A stretch of DNA of 32,575 bases from Pseudaminobacter salicylatoxidans (GCF_003148475.1 NZ_QGGG01000027.1:1-32575), one strand, 5' to 3'; counted from the first letter of the stretch, positions 6,338 to 14,774 are shown. The notes: a model not told the origin generated them from the letters alone. Numbers and translations are program-made.

Positions 6338-9304
6338 TCACGCTGCGAGGATAGATGTTTCGCGCCGCAATGGCCTGAGATCAACGCCGTCTGTTGGGGT
6401 CCAGATGTAATCGCCGGTGAGACTGATGTGCTGCCAGCCGAGTGGGGTAATGTGTTTGATGATGTCAAGCGGCGTGGGAATGCCCTCGCGGTTGAGCTCG
6501 GCGAACGCCGGTTCGAGATAGAGTGTGTTCCAGTAGACGATGGCGTTGATTAGCAGGTTCAGTCCAGATGCTCGGTAGAACTGGCTCTCGAAAGTCCGGT
6601 CGCGCAATTCTCCGAGGCGATTGAAGAACAGTGCGCGGGCCAAGGTGTTCTGGGATTCGCTCTTGTTGAGGCCGGCCGTCGCGTTCCTGCGCATTTCGGG
6701 GTTCTGCCACCACTGGGGCAGAAAGATGGACCGATTGATGCGACCGAGATCGCGTAGCGCCAACGCCAGTCCGTTCTGGCGTGGGAATGCGGACAGCTTT
6801 GCCAACAGGGTCGAAGGCCGAACCTGCCCGGAACGGATCGTCGTGACCAGCCGCAGGATGTCGTTCCAGTTTGCCTTGATCCGCTCGACGTTGATGTGCT
6901 CGCCAACGAGCGGCGCCAGGTTTTCGGGAGGCGCGTCGCCCGGGAAGAGATAGAGCTTGCGATCCTTGAGACCGCGCAGCCGAGGCACAATCTGGAAACC
7001 AACGAGATGGCAAAGGGCGAAGCTCATATCGCTTACCCCGCCGGTATCGACATAGTGGGTTTCGATGGCGAGATCGCTGCCATGATAGAGCAGTCCATCG
7101 AGGACATAGATGGCTTCGCTCGCATTGGCATTCATGGCGATGATGTAGAAAGCGCCGTACTGGTCAGAGGTGAACCGGTAGAATTTGGCGCCGGGGTTGG
7201 GACCATAGCGGCCGTTGAGGTCGCCGATCGCCTCGGCGTGTCCGCCCGCCGGAAAATACTGGCCATCGGAGGATGACGTTGTTCCATCGCCCCACAAGCT
7301 TGCCAGAGGCAATTGCCTCTGGGCGTTGACGAGAATGGCGTGCGCGGCCGTGTAACCTTCCTCGCGAATATGCCAGTCGTGCGCCCAGGCGAGTTGGCGC
7401 ATCGTAATGCCGGGGGAAACGTCCGCCATTCTCGTGAGACCGAGATTGATGCCGTCCGCCAGGATGGCGGTGAGGAGCGCAAGCTTGTTGTCGGCCGTCC
7501 GACCGCTGCGCAAATGGGTAAAGGCGTTCGAAAATTCCGTTCGGGCGTCAACCTCGAGCAAAAGGTCAGTGATGCGGATCGCAGGCAGACGGCTTTCCAC
7601 CTTTAGCTTCAGCGACTTGGCGATATCCGGAAACATAGCCTTGTGCGGCGTGACGCTAAACCCCGCCCCGGTCAGTTCTACATCGTCGAGCTCGCCGGCT
7701 GCGGCCAGACGCGAGAGGTCAGCCAGTCCATCGTTCAGCAGCTGGCGCTGTTGGCGAAGATAAGTCTCGACATCGGTATCAACGGCGATTGGAAGCGCTC
7801 CTTCCTCACGCATCAGCTCGAATGTCGGCGTGGGAATGAGAAAGCTTTCGAAAGACTGGAAGCGTTTGGCTCCTTCCACCCAGATATCGCCCGCATCGAG
7901 CCGGCGCTTCAATTCGCTGAAAAGGCAAAGCTCATAAGCCCTGCGATCAATCTTTCCATCTTTGAGTATGAGAGGCATCCAGCCCTTCGGCGCAAAGGAG
8001 ATCGGTGCCTTGTCGGGTATGGTCCTTTTGCCCGTACGATATAGACCCGCGACCACGGATAGCGCCCGCAAGAGGTTCGCCGCCACTGCGTGACCGCGGA
8101 ACACGAGAGTGGAGAGAAACTGTGGCGCCAGTTTCCTGATCGTCGGATAGCGCTGGAGCATTTCGATTTTACCGTCGATAACATCCGGCGCGATCAGCGT
8201 ATCAACCGCCTGGACACTGGTTGCAAAAGCTGGCCATTGGATGACCAGATCAAGCGCTTTGGCCATGTCCTCACCCTTCTCTCTGGCCTTGATGATCGCA
8301 TGGCAGACTTTTGAAACGTCCTTCAACGGCGTCTGCACTTCCCGAACGGATCGGGTGACGCGAGCAGCCGCCTGGTTATTGGCTCGCCGCGTCAGGATGC
8401 CCATGAGTTTCTTGAACATGTCGATCGCGCAATCGGTGAGATGGCGGGAAAGGTGGAGCACTGTTGCAGCCAGGACAGCATGTCGGCGTTCGGTGTTAAG
8501 GTCGCGCAGATGCTGCGCGCTCATTCGCGTCCCCTCTGCAGCAAATTCGTCAAAGACCTTGGCCGGAATTCGATCCATCAACGTCGTCGGCAGGTTCAGA
8601 GACCGGAGAAAACGAATGCGCTCGGCAATTCTGTCGAGGTTGACGGCGGCTGGCGACAATGCCGGCGTTCTCGCCCAGGCAAGAATGGTCACGCTTGTCC
8701 CCTCACGCGGATCGAGAAGCTTGTCCAGATCGAGCTTTTGGCCTTCTGAGATCCCGCCGGCCAAGGCCCGATGAGCAATACGAATGCCGCGCCTGATTGC
8801 CACATGAATGATGGCTTCGAGCGCTGGCCGCGCTGGCAAAAGAATTCTCCTGCGTCGCAGTTCTTCCACGACCATATCCGCCAATACATCGGCCTGGCGC
8901 AGGGTTTGCGCGGCAGGTGTCAGCCAGCCTGTGAGTGCCCGCACGTCCGAAGGCACAAACGGACGCATCTGCATTCTGTAGAAAAGCAGGGCCAGATGCT
9001 CGCGCCGCGTCTGTGGGCGCTCGAAATAACGATCGATCTCATGGTGATCGACGCCGATCTGCCGCGCCAGAAATCGTAAGACGCCAGCCGGCAGGACCTC
9101 GCCATCCGCAAGCGGTCGGCCAGGGTATCGTAGCGTGGCCAGAACACAGGCGAGGCCCAGTCTGTTCGAGGCCTTGTTCTGTCGCATGATCAGGTCGAGA
9201 TCCGATCGATCCAGCGTGTAATGTTTGGCGATCTCCCTTTCGTTATCCGGGATGATCGTCGCCTGTTGCCACCATGCCTCGCTCAGTAATGCTCTTCGCG
9301 CCAT
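6338..9304 (-). CDS. tnpA: Tn3-family transposase TnpA
   Basis: A 988-residue transposase of normal family length that cuts and joins transposon ends during replicative transposition. It opens with MARRALLSEAWWQ and the N-terminal Tn3 (DUF4158-like) DNA-binding region. The catalytic DDE residues can be placed: Asp in LWGDGTTSSSDGQ (about residue 672), Asp in HYVDTGGVSDMSF (about 750) and Glu in LNKSESQN (about 883), spaced as in the family. The reading frame stays open for another 210 codons upstream, through res and antisense to the resolvase. The ATG at 9304 was chosen because it gives the conserved N-terminus and normal length. No frameshift or internal stop is seen, so the gene should be functional. 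Confidence 0.93.
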   Translation of the reverse strand: MARRALLSEAWWQQATIIPDNEREIAKHYTLDRSDLDLIMRQNKASNRLGLACVLATLRYPGRPLADGEVLPAGVLRFLARQIGVDHHEIDRYFERPQTRREHLALLFYRMQMRPFVPSDVRALTGWLTPAAQTLRQADVLADMVVEELRRRRILLPARPALEAIIHVAIRRGIRIAHRALAGGISEGQKLDLDKLLDPREGTSVTILAWARTPALSPAAVNLDRIAERIRFLRSLNLPTTLMDRIPAKVFDEFAAEGTRMSAQHLRDLNTERRHAVLAATVLHLSRHLTDCAIDMFKKLMGILTRRANNQAAARVTRSVREVQTPLKDVSKVCHAIIKAREKGEDMAKALDLVIQWPAFATSVQAVDTLIAPDVIDGKIEMLQRYPTIRKLAPQFLSTLVFRGHAVAANLLRALSVVAGLYRTGKRTIPDKAPISFAPKGWMPLILKDGKIDRRAYELCLFSELKRRLDAGDIWVEGAKRFQSFESFLIPTPTFELMREEGALPIAVDTDVETYLRQQRQLLNDGLADLSRLAAAGELDDVELTGAGFSVTPHKAMFPDIAKSLKLKVESRLPAIRITDLLLEVDARTEFSNAFTHLRSGRTADNKLALLTAILADGINLGLTRMADVSPGITMRQLAWAHDWHIREEGYTAAHAILVNAQRQLPLASLWGDGTTSSSDGQYFPAGGHAEAIGDLNGRYGPNPGAKFYRFTSDQYGAFYIIAMNANASEAIYVLDGLLYHGSDLAIETHYVDTGGVSDMSFALCHLVGFQIVPRLRGLKDRKLYLFPGDAPPENLAPLVGEHINVERIKANWNDILRLVTTIRSGQVRPSTLLAKLSAFPRQNGLALALRDLGRINRSIFLPQWWQNPEMRRNATAGLNKSESQNTLARALFFNRLGELRDRTFESQFYRASGLNLLINAIVYWNTLYLEPAFAELNREGIPTPLDIIKHITPLGWQHISLTGDYIWTPTDGVDLRPLRRETSILAA

Positions 9305-9339
9305 TCTCTGATCTTCCCGTTTCGCCGCGGAGAGTGCAG

Positions 9340-9458
9340 CGAAACGGAAAATGCGTGTCCGACAAACGAACGTTTCGCGGCATCCACAGTTCTTGTCCGC
9401 AAACCTTGTCATGAAACGGCAAATCGGACAATGTCCGAATTCAACGGAAAAACGGACA
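9340..9458. other. Candidate res (resolution) site
   Basis: The gap between the divergent tnpA and tnpR starts holds paired TGTCCG...CGGACA half-sites: 9394-9430 (37 bp, the length expected for a subsite II) and 9432-9458 (27 bp, like subsite III). A further TGTCCG at 9356-9361 lies within an inverted CGAAACG/CGTTTCG pair at 9340-9346 and 9371-9377, possibly the crossover subsite I. Serine resolvases of the Tn3 group bind three such subsites. The subsite I assignment is the weakest. The same region would also carry both promoters, so resolvase binding probably represses both genes. Confidence 0.65.
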
Positions 9459-9469
9459 AACCACGTCTC

Positions 9470-10051
9470 ATGACCTCTATCGGCTATGCAAGGGTCTCCA
9501 CCGGCGAGCAGGACACCGCCCTGCAACTCGACGCTTTGCGCAAAGCAGGTTGTGAAAGGCTGTTCGAGGATAAGGCATCCGGCGTGAAGACTGACCGCCC
9601 CGGATTGGCTGAGGCGATCCGCTACGTTCGCGACGGCGACACGCTCACAGTCTGGAAGCTCGACCGCCTCGGCCGGTCGATGAAGCACCTCATCGAGATC
9701 ATCACCGAACTGGAGGCCAAAGGCGTCGGCTTCCGATCCATCACCGAAAACATCGACACCACGACATCCGGCGGTCGCCTGGTCTTCCACCTGTTCGGCG
9801 CGCTGGCACAGTTCGAGCGCGATCTGATCCGGGAACGAACACGTGCCGGTCTGCAAGCCGCAGAGGAACGCGGCCGACGCGGTGGCCGACAAGTCGTCGT
9901 AACCCCGGACAAACTTGCCAAAGCCCGCCAGCATCTGGCGGCCGGTTTGAACGTCCGGGAAGCCGCGGCCCGCGTGAAAATAGGGAAAACCGCCCTCTAC
10001 GAAGCTCTCAAGGCCGAAAAAGCAACGACAACCACGGTCAAACCAACCTGA
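9470..10051 (+). CDS. tnpR: Serine resolvase TnpR
   Basis: A 193-residue serine recombinase that resolves transposition cointegrates at the adjacent res site. The N-terminal catalytic domain starts MTSIGYARVSTGEQD, with the nucleophilic Ser at residue 10. The conserved VWKLDRLGRSMKHL and GALAQFERDLIRERTRAGL follow, and a C-terminal Hin-like helix-turn-helix (LNVREAAARVKIGKTALYEAL) closes the protein. The ATG at 9470 gives the conserved N-terminus; another in-frame ATG at 9431 lies between two res half-site pairs and would add 13 residues unlike the family. No clear ribosome binding site precedes either. The tail after the HTH is short and Thr/Lys-rich. Confidence 0.92.
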   Translation: MTSIGYARVSTGEQDTALQLDALRKAGCERLFEDKASGVKTDRPGLAEAIRYVRDGDTLTVWKLDRLGRSMKHLIEIITELEAKGVGFRSITENIDTTTSGGRLVFHLFGALAQFERDLIRERTRAGLQAAEERGRRGGRQVVVTPDKLAKARQHLAAGLNVREAAARVKIGKTALYEALKAEKATTTTVKPT

Positions 10052-10060
10052 GTTCCGGAT

Positions 10061-10107
10061 ACGTTCTTAAAAGTCGGACAGATTCGCCACTTTCGTGTCG
10101 TGACGCC
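10061..10107 (-). repeat. Right terminal inverted repeat of Tn3-family transposon
   Basis: This is the partner of 6284-6330. Its outer end, read on the minus strand, is GGCGTCACGACACGAAAGTG, identical to the left end over the first 20 bases. It provides the GTG codon at 10100 that opens the next reading frame. Confidence 0.88.
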
Positions 10108-10357
10108 TATTGGTTATGATCCCCCGTTGCGGACCTTCTTTCTCCAGGCATTTCCCGATCCGGAAACGGACGAGTGCGCGCTTTGGCTCGGCACATGTTT
10201 GGAGGAATTTCCGACGCTGGAATCCATCATCGAAGACGCGCGACGAGATGGGTTTGAAATTTTCGGATTATCGCACGAAATCATCATGGGGATGCTCAAG
10301 GATGCGGGACCGTGGTACCCGCCAAGCCTTGGTGAACGGCTTGGCATTGTGCGATAA
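10100..10357 (+). CDS. Hypothetical protein, 5' end replaced by transposon repeat
   Basis: An 85-residue frame of unknown function: after the first three codons the sequence reads IGYDPPLRTFFLQAFPD, then a Glu/Asp-rich stretch, DARRDGFEIFGLSHEIIMGM and a final PPSLGERLGIVR. It is small, acidic and soluble-looking, with no membrane segment and no motif I can name. The initiating GTG and the next two codons lie inside the transposon's right inverted repeat, and no ribosome binding site is visible there. The native start was therefore probably displaced by the insertion. The body reads like a real protein rather than a shadow frame, but expression is doubtful. Confidence 0.5.
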   Translation: MTPIGYDPPLRTFFLQAFPDPETDECALWLGTCLEEFPTLESIIEDARRDGFEIFGLSHEIIMGMLKDAGPWYPPSLGERLGIVR

Positions 10358-10434
10358 GCGGCTTTGTCGGCGGGCTGGCCTGATGTAGCTTCGTCAAATA
10401 GTCTGATGAAAGTATCTAAGCTGGGAAGATCTCC

Positions 10435-10683
10435 ATGCCCGACCACGAATTGCAGCACATCATCACAAAGGCTCGCGACGCCAAGCACGGTGAATTTGGG
10501 GTTCTGTCTACCGGCGAGAAGTTGGCCGTCGCGCTGGTGCTGAACCGGCCGGACTGGCTGGCCGGTATGCACTACACGCTGGCAGAGGCCATTGAGCGCG
10601 TAGGCCCCAAGTGGCTCGCTTTGATTCCCGAAGCCGCACGGGCGCTGGAATACGAAGACGAGCAGGCCGACGGTAAGGCATAA
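10435..10683 (+). CDS. Hypothetical small protein
   Basis: An 82-residue soluble protein beginning MPDHELQHIITKARDAKHG behind a plausible ribosome binding site (GGGAAGAT, six bases upstream). The middle (LSTGEKLAVALVLNRPDWLAGM) and the helical, acidic end (ARALEYEDEQADG) suggest an all-alpha fold. No known motif is recognised. Similar small genes are common in rhizobial plasmid backbones, which is context rather than evidence of function. It is followed by an AT-rich 247-bp gap, so it probably ends its own transcript rather than belonging with the methyltransferase operon. Confidence 0.6.
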   Translation: MPDHELQHIITKARDAKHGEFGVLSTGEKLAVALVLNRPDWLAGMHYTLAEAIERVGPKWLALIPEAARALEYEDEQADGKA

Positions 10684-10930
10684 GCCGGATTTCTAAGATC
10701 CACTTCCGATGGATTATATAACAATTTCAATAACTTAGTTCCATAATGCATATTATGCGACTCAACAAACCACACAACAAAAAAAGCCGGACTTGCCTCT
10801 CGCCCCATCACGGCGTGACTAAAGAAAGCCAGCTTTCTGCTTTTATGTATTGCAAGAAATCCATACATATGGAAGTTTGGAGCATGTCAATGCGGCCGGA
10901 CTACGTCGATCGCCATGTGAGGGATGCCTA
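10684..10930 (+). promoter_or_regulatory. AT-rich control region before the RHH-methyltransferase operon
   Basis: This 247-bp gap is much richer in A+T than its surroundings (19 of 60 bases are G/C in 10681-10740). It contains three inverted repeats suited to dimeric regulators: CATAAT-GCAT-ATTATG at 10742-10757, AGAAAGC-CA-GCTTTCT at 10823-10838, and the near-palindrome CCATACATATGG at 10861-10872. The first lies just after TATATAACAA-like promoter sequence. The nearest regulator candidate is the RHH protein encoded directly downstream. The operator role is inference. Confidence 0.45.
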
Positions 10931-11122
10931 ATGGCTGACAAGGATGCTGTTATAATCAGCGACCAAAGCGGCGTGGGAACCGAGAAAGGCATCTCGCTCA
11001 ACTTCAAGGTGACCGCAGAGTTCAAGAAAGAATTCAAAGGGTTCGCTGTCGCTCAGGGGATCAGCATGACGGACCTTCTCAAGGAAGGCTTCGCTCTCTC
11101 CAGAAAGAACCGGCAAAAATGA
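10931..11122 (+). CDS. Small ribbon-helix-helix DNA-binding protein
   Basis: A 63-residue protein with the ribbon-helix-helix layout: a polar N-terminal tail, a beta-strand (GISLNFKV), helix A (TAEFKKEFKGFAVAQG) and helix B (SMTDLLKEGFALSRKN). The pattern resembles ParG/Arc-type proteins that bind operators as dimers. The ATG at 10931 follows GAGGGA by seven bases; a longer in-frame version from 10850 lacks this. The stop lies seven bases before the methyltransferase frame, so the two should form one transcript, suggesting a controller of that restriction-modification operon. The alternatives are a partition-type protein or an antitoxin without a partner. Confidence 0.72.
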   Translation: MADKDAVIISDQSGVGTEKGISLNFKVTAEFKKEFKGFAVAQGISMTDLLKEGFALSRKNRQK

Positions 11123-11129
11123 TCATCCC

Positions 11130-14063
11130 ATGGGTCAAGGCGGTGCGCGCTGTTTGTATCGAATCAGCGCAAGCACTACGTCAGCCGCAATGACGATCGA
11201 GGCCCTAAACAACACCGAAGCGACGGTCGACTGGCTGTTCTCTATCGGTGAAGGCCGCGGCCTGCCCGCGATCGACGGCTTATTGGCGGTCGATGATTAT
11301 GATCCCAAGGGGCGGTCGCCGGAAGAAGTCGCCATCATGGAGAAGGCGCATTCCTACGGTGCGCGCGCAGTGTTTTTTGAGGCGGAACGACACGGCCGGT
11401 CGCCGATCGCGCAAGCATTCATCTTCGAATCAACTGACGAGCTTGACGACGCTCGGTTCGCAGAACTGCACAAGCGTCTGTGGAGCTGGGGCGGCGTGCC
11501 GCTCGTCTATCGCGCTGCGCCTGGCTGCATACAACTCTTTCGCTGTGCTCACGAACCTGATTTTGTCGGGTCCGGCGATGTCGCCGTTTGCCGTCCGATC
11601 CGCACGCTGTTGATTGGCGCAAAGATTGCCGCAGAGGAGATCTGGTGGGACGCTGCTCGAATTCGAAACGGCACGATCTGGGATGATCCCGACACCTGCA
11701 AACTTATGCTTTCGGCCCAGAAGGCGGCGCACAGAACATTGGTCGAAGAGGTGCGCGCGCTGGCAAAACACCTCGCGGAACGGCGGCTGCTCGCGCCTCG
11801 ACTACGCCGCCGCCTGCTCATCCTGTCACTGCTGATTGCCTATCTTGAAGAACGATCGGTTCTCCAGCCGGCCGATTTCGGCAAGGCGCGCGAGGGTGCT
11901 CGTCGGTTTTTCGAAGTTCTTGGCGATGGCGTAGCGTTGGTCACGCTGCTCGAAGCGCTCGAAGAGCGTTTCAATGGCCATGTATTCAGATTGACGGATG
12001 AAGAACGTGCGGCTTTGGCGGAAAGCACCGAACTCGCCAGTTACGCGCGCCTCGTTGAAGGTTATGAGGATAGCAGCGGCCAGCTTAGCCTCTGGCGTCT
12101 GTACTCCTTCCGCGATCTGCCGGTTGAGTTGATCAGCAATATCTATCAGCTCTTTGTGAAGGACGCTTCGAGTTCCATTTACACCCCTCCCGCCCTAGTA
12201 CGGCTCATGCTGGAAGAGGCGCTGGGGTGGGACAGACTCGACAAGCTGATGGCCGGCGATGGGGTAATTCTCGATCCGGCCTGCGGGTCGGGAGTTTTTC
12301 TAGTCGAGGCCTACAGGCGGCTCGTTCTGCACTGGCGCTGGCGGAATAATTGGGCGCGTCCAGGCATCGACGAACTACGCCCGCTGCTCCAGCGTGTACA
12401 TGGCATCGATCTCGAAGAGGGGGCCGTCGAACTGGCCGCGTTCAGCCTGTGTCTCAGCCTCTGCGACGCGCTGCAACCGGAAGAAATTCGCTCCAGCGTG
12501 AAGCTATTCCCGCCGCTAGCTGATGTGACACTGCACCATAGCTGCTTCTTCGAAGCGAAGGCCAAGGGGATGATCAAAGCGCCGGTCACGGCGATTATTG
12601 GCAATCCACCCTTCGAGTCATCTTTGACGACGGAAGGGGCGAAGCAAAGCTACGCCGCCTACACGCAGGCGCATGGTGCCTTGGCAGACAAGCAACTCGC
12701 CTATCTTTTCCTGCACGATGCAATGGAAATGCTGACACCAGAAGGTGTATTGGCGATGGTCGAGCCATCAGGCTTTCTCTATAATCAGCACGCACTTGCT
12801 TTCCGCCGTACTTTCTTCACCCGCTGGAAGGTGCGTGAGGTCCTCGATTTCGTATCGGTACGCGGACTGTTCAAAAAGGGCGAGGCTGACCCGAAGATCG
12901 TGGTGGTGATTGCGGAGGCTGCGACGCCGTCGCCCGATAGCCGCCTGCTTCATGCTGTGTTCCGCCGCAATGGCCGCGCCACCGCCGAGCAGGGTTTCGA
13001 CATCGACTATTATGACCTTCATTGGCTCCGCAACGCGGATGCGGAACGGTCACGCGACGTCTGGCGCTCAAATCTGCTCGGCGGCAGCCGAGTTCTCGAC
13101 CTGATCAATCGGTTGCGTAGCTATCCGACGCTGAAGGATTTCGCGACGAAGCAGGGCTGGGATTTCGGCGAAGGCTACATTGCAGGGCTGAAGGGCATTT
13201 CCCGACCCGCTGGCCACCTCGTCGGCCAGCCGCTGCTGCCGACGAGCGCGCTCTCCGAACATGGCCTCAACACAGTGCTCCTCGAAACGGTACCAGACCG
13301 TCCCATTAAGGATACCAAGACAGAGCGTAGGTTCTCGCCGCCGTTCCTGCTGATCAAGGAACATGAGAACCTGCATCACGGCCTCTGGAACGGCCACTAT
13401 CTGACCTACAAGCATGAGATTGTCGGGCTAACGGCTCCGAAGAAGGACCTGGATCGTCTCGCTGGCATTGAGGCCTGGCTCAAGCGCGAGAATACGGTGC
13501 TGCGCGCCTATGTGGCTGGAATTAGCGCCCGCCTATTCACACAGCGCGCCACGGCGATTCTCAGTGCCGACGTGTTTGCCTTACCTTATCCGGAGGATCA
13601 GGATCTTGATCTCAGCCAAAATGAGCGCGTCATTGCGGAAGATATCGTTGATCATCAGCGTGATTTTATTCGCCTCGGAACTGCTGCGCCAGTGATGCGA
13701 AAGGCACCCGTCGAGGCACTTGACGCTTTCGACGAGGTATTTTCCAGCCAACTCAATGCCGTTTATACGCGCAAGCCAGTACGCGCCCTGCAATCTCAGC
13801 AATGGTCGGGTGCCATCTGCAAGCCTTATGTGTTTGGTGATGGCGCGGTCGATTGGTCCGACGCCAATGAATTGCACAACTATCTTGACACCTTACTTCA
13901 TGAGCGTCGCGGCTCCGGCCTGACTGTCACACGTATCACCCGACTGTACGACAAGGGTTTTGTGTTTCTGCTAAAACCGGATCGTCATAGGTTTTGGACG
14001 CGCTCGATCGCGCTTCGTGACGCCGACGATGTCCTCGCCGACCTTCGCGCGCAGGGGTTCTAG
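11130..14063 (+). CDS. N6-adenine DNA methyltransferase (type I/II M-subunit-like)
   Basis: A large (up to 977-residue) SAM-dependent DNA adenine methyltransferase. The SAM-binding motif I is ILDPACGSGVFLVEAY (about residue 380) and the catalytic motif IV is IIGNPPFES (about 490), the NPPF form of N6-adenine enzymes. The lead-in IYTPPALVRLMLEEAL is typical of the HsdM/N6_Mtase group. About 330 N-terminal residues are not assigned, and the C-terminal ~400 residues are presumably target recognition. No nuclease motif was recognised within the protein. The ATG at 11130 and the one at 11190 are both possible starts; neither has a clear ribosome binding site. A PD-(D/E)XK nuclease gene follows at once, so this was probably the modification half of a restriction-modification system. 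Confidence 0.88.
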   Translation: MGQGGARCLYRISASTTSAAMTIEALNNTEATVDWLFSIGEGRGLPAIDGLLAVDDYDPKGRSPEEVAIMEKAHSYGARAVFFEAERHGRSPIAQAFIFESTDELDDARFAELHKRLWSWGGVPLVYRAAPGCIQLFRCAHEPDFVGSGDVAVCRPIRTLLIGAKIAAEEIWWDAARIRNGTIWDDPDTCKLMLSAQKAAHRTLVEEVRALAKHLAERRLLAPRLRRRLLILSLLIAYLEERSVLQPADFGKAREGARRFFEVLGDGVALVTLLEALEERFNGHVFRLTDEERAALAESTELASYARLVEGYEDSSGQLSLWRLYSFRDLPVELISNIYQLFVKDASSSIYTPPALVRLMLEEALGWDRLDKLMAGDGVILDPACGSGVFLVEAYRRLVLHWRWRNNWARPGIDELRPLLQRVHGIDLEEGAVELAAFSLCLSLCDALQPEEIRSSVKLFPPLADVTLHHSCFFEAKAKGMIKAPVTAIIGNPPFESSLTTEGAKQSYAAYTQAHGALADKQLAYLFLHDAMEMLTPEGVLAMVEPSGFLYNQHALAFRRTFFTRWKVREVLDFVSVRGLFKKGEADPKIVVVIAEAATPSPDSRLLHAVFRRNGRATAEQGFDIDYYDLHWLRNADAERSRDVWRSNLLGGSRVLDLINRLRSYPTLKDFATKQGWDFGEGYIAGLKGISRPAGHLVGQPLLPTSALSEHGLNTVLLETVPDRPIKDTKTERRFSPPFLLIKEHENLHHGLWNGHYLTYKHEIVGLTAPKKDLDRLAGIEAWLKRENTVLRAYVAGISARLFTQRATAILSADVFALPYPEDQDLDLSQNERVIAEDIVDHQRDFIRLGTAAPVMRKAPVEALDAFDEVFSSQLNAVYTRKPVRALQSQQWSGAICKPYVFGDGAVDWSDANELHNYLDTLLHERRGSGLTVTRITRLYDKGFVFLLKPDRHRFWTRSIALRDADDVLADLRAQGF

Positions 14064-14064
14064 C

Positions 14065-14516
14065 GTGCTGGCGGATGAAGGAGAACGTCAAACGCATGCG
14101 GGAGCACTTGACACCGGAGCTCATCTTCCCGGTGAATGGTTCAACTCGCTGGTTGGATTCATTGGTAGCGTTTTGCCGCAGTGGCGCGATGATCCGGCAA
14201 GACCCGCCCAGAGCGGCGAGACCGGGCTAACGGCGCAACTCTGCTCGCGCCTCACCAGCGTGAGCCGTCATACCCCAGGCTGGGATTTCCTGCAGTTCAA
14301 ACGGGAAGAACCGGATGAGACAGACGGTCGACGCTCAATCGACCTTGCGGTGGCGCCGAGCGGGTCGGTGATTTGGATCGAAGGCCGCGAATATACCGAA
14401 TATCAGACTCTTCTTCCAATCGAGTGCAAGCGGCTGCCTACACCGTCGGGGGCCGAGCGCGACGAGCGCGAGTATCTTTACAGCCGGTTCAATACCGCAG
14501 GCGGCATCCAGCGTGC
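14065..14516 (+). pseudogene. PD-(D/E)XK-type nuclease, 3'-truncated by IS21 debris
   Basis: It begins at GTG one base after the methyltransferase stop, behind AGGGG, and reads about 150 codons before native sequence ends near NTAGGIQR. It carries a nuclease-like core: Asp in RRSIDLAVAP, then LLPIECKRL, the Glu-x-Lys half of a PD-(D/E)XK site. The position next to a methyltransferase suggests the restriction subunit. From about 14517 the sequence becomes the reverse complement of an IS21 transposase gene; the frame runs on to 14907 as arginine/serine-rich, non-family sequence. The C-terminal part of the nuclease is lost, so activity is doubtful although the visible catalytic motif survives. 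Confidence 0.75.
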
Positions 14517-14774
14517 CCATTCAGGCTCCTGCCTTCGCCGCTGGCCCTGCTTGACCCCGGCGCGGGCGAAAAGACGATGTTCGAGCGCATCGTCGGTCAG
14601 CTCGCCGGGCAAGGGCCAGGCCAAGCCCGCTAGCGCCGCCCGCTTCAGATTGTCCTGCACGGTGCTGCGCGCAACGCCGAGCACCACCGCAATCTCGCGG
14701 CTACTTGTTCCGCTTCCGGCAAGCCGGAGCATCTGTCGTAATTGTCTCATGGTCAGCCTTCTCTTCGCCGGCAT
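14517..14774 (-). pseudogene. istA: IS21 transposase IstA, N-terminal fragment
   Basis: About 86 codons of an IS21-type IstA. It starts at an ATG behind GAGGAG and reads MPAKRRLTMRQLRQMLRLAG, then the helix-turn-helix SSREIAVVLGVARSTVQDNL, the typical LAGLAWPLPGELTDDALE and, finally, RRQEPEWA. At that point IstA proteins normally continue into the HRELKR region and the DDE integrase domain, but here the sequence switches to nuclease-gene antisense. It has no catalytic domain and cannot transpose; it might still bind the terminal repeats. Confidence 0.82.

Larger units (their letters stand above)
6284..10107. mobile_element. Complete cargo-free Tn3-family transposon
   Basis: A 3,824-bp unit bounded by 47-bp imperfect inverted repeats that match at 43 of 47 positions. 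It holds only transposase (minus), a res region and a serine resolvase (plus), divergently arranged, which is the standard layout for replicative Tn3 transposition with site-specific cointegrate resolution. The transposase stop is 7 bases from the left repeat and the resolvase stop 9 bases from the right repeat, leaving no room for passenger genes. The five bases outside the left end (TGTCT) and right end (TATTG) do not match, so the usual 5-bp target duplication is absent. One flank has been rearranged since insertion. Confidence 0.88.

Noticed and set aside
9305-9934. 210-codon N-terminal extension of the transposase
   Set aside because: It runs through res and antisense to the resolvase; the ATG at 9304 gives normal length and the conserved N-terminus.
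10746-10930. Small frame in the AT-rich gap before the RHH gene
   Set aside because: It has no ribosome binding site, an unusual composition, and overlaps three inverted repeats and the RHH start region; better read as regulatory DNA.
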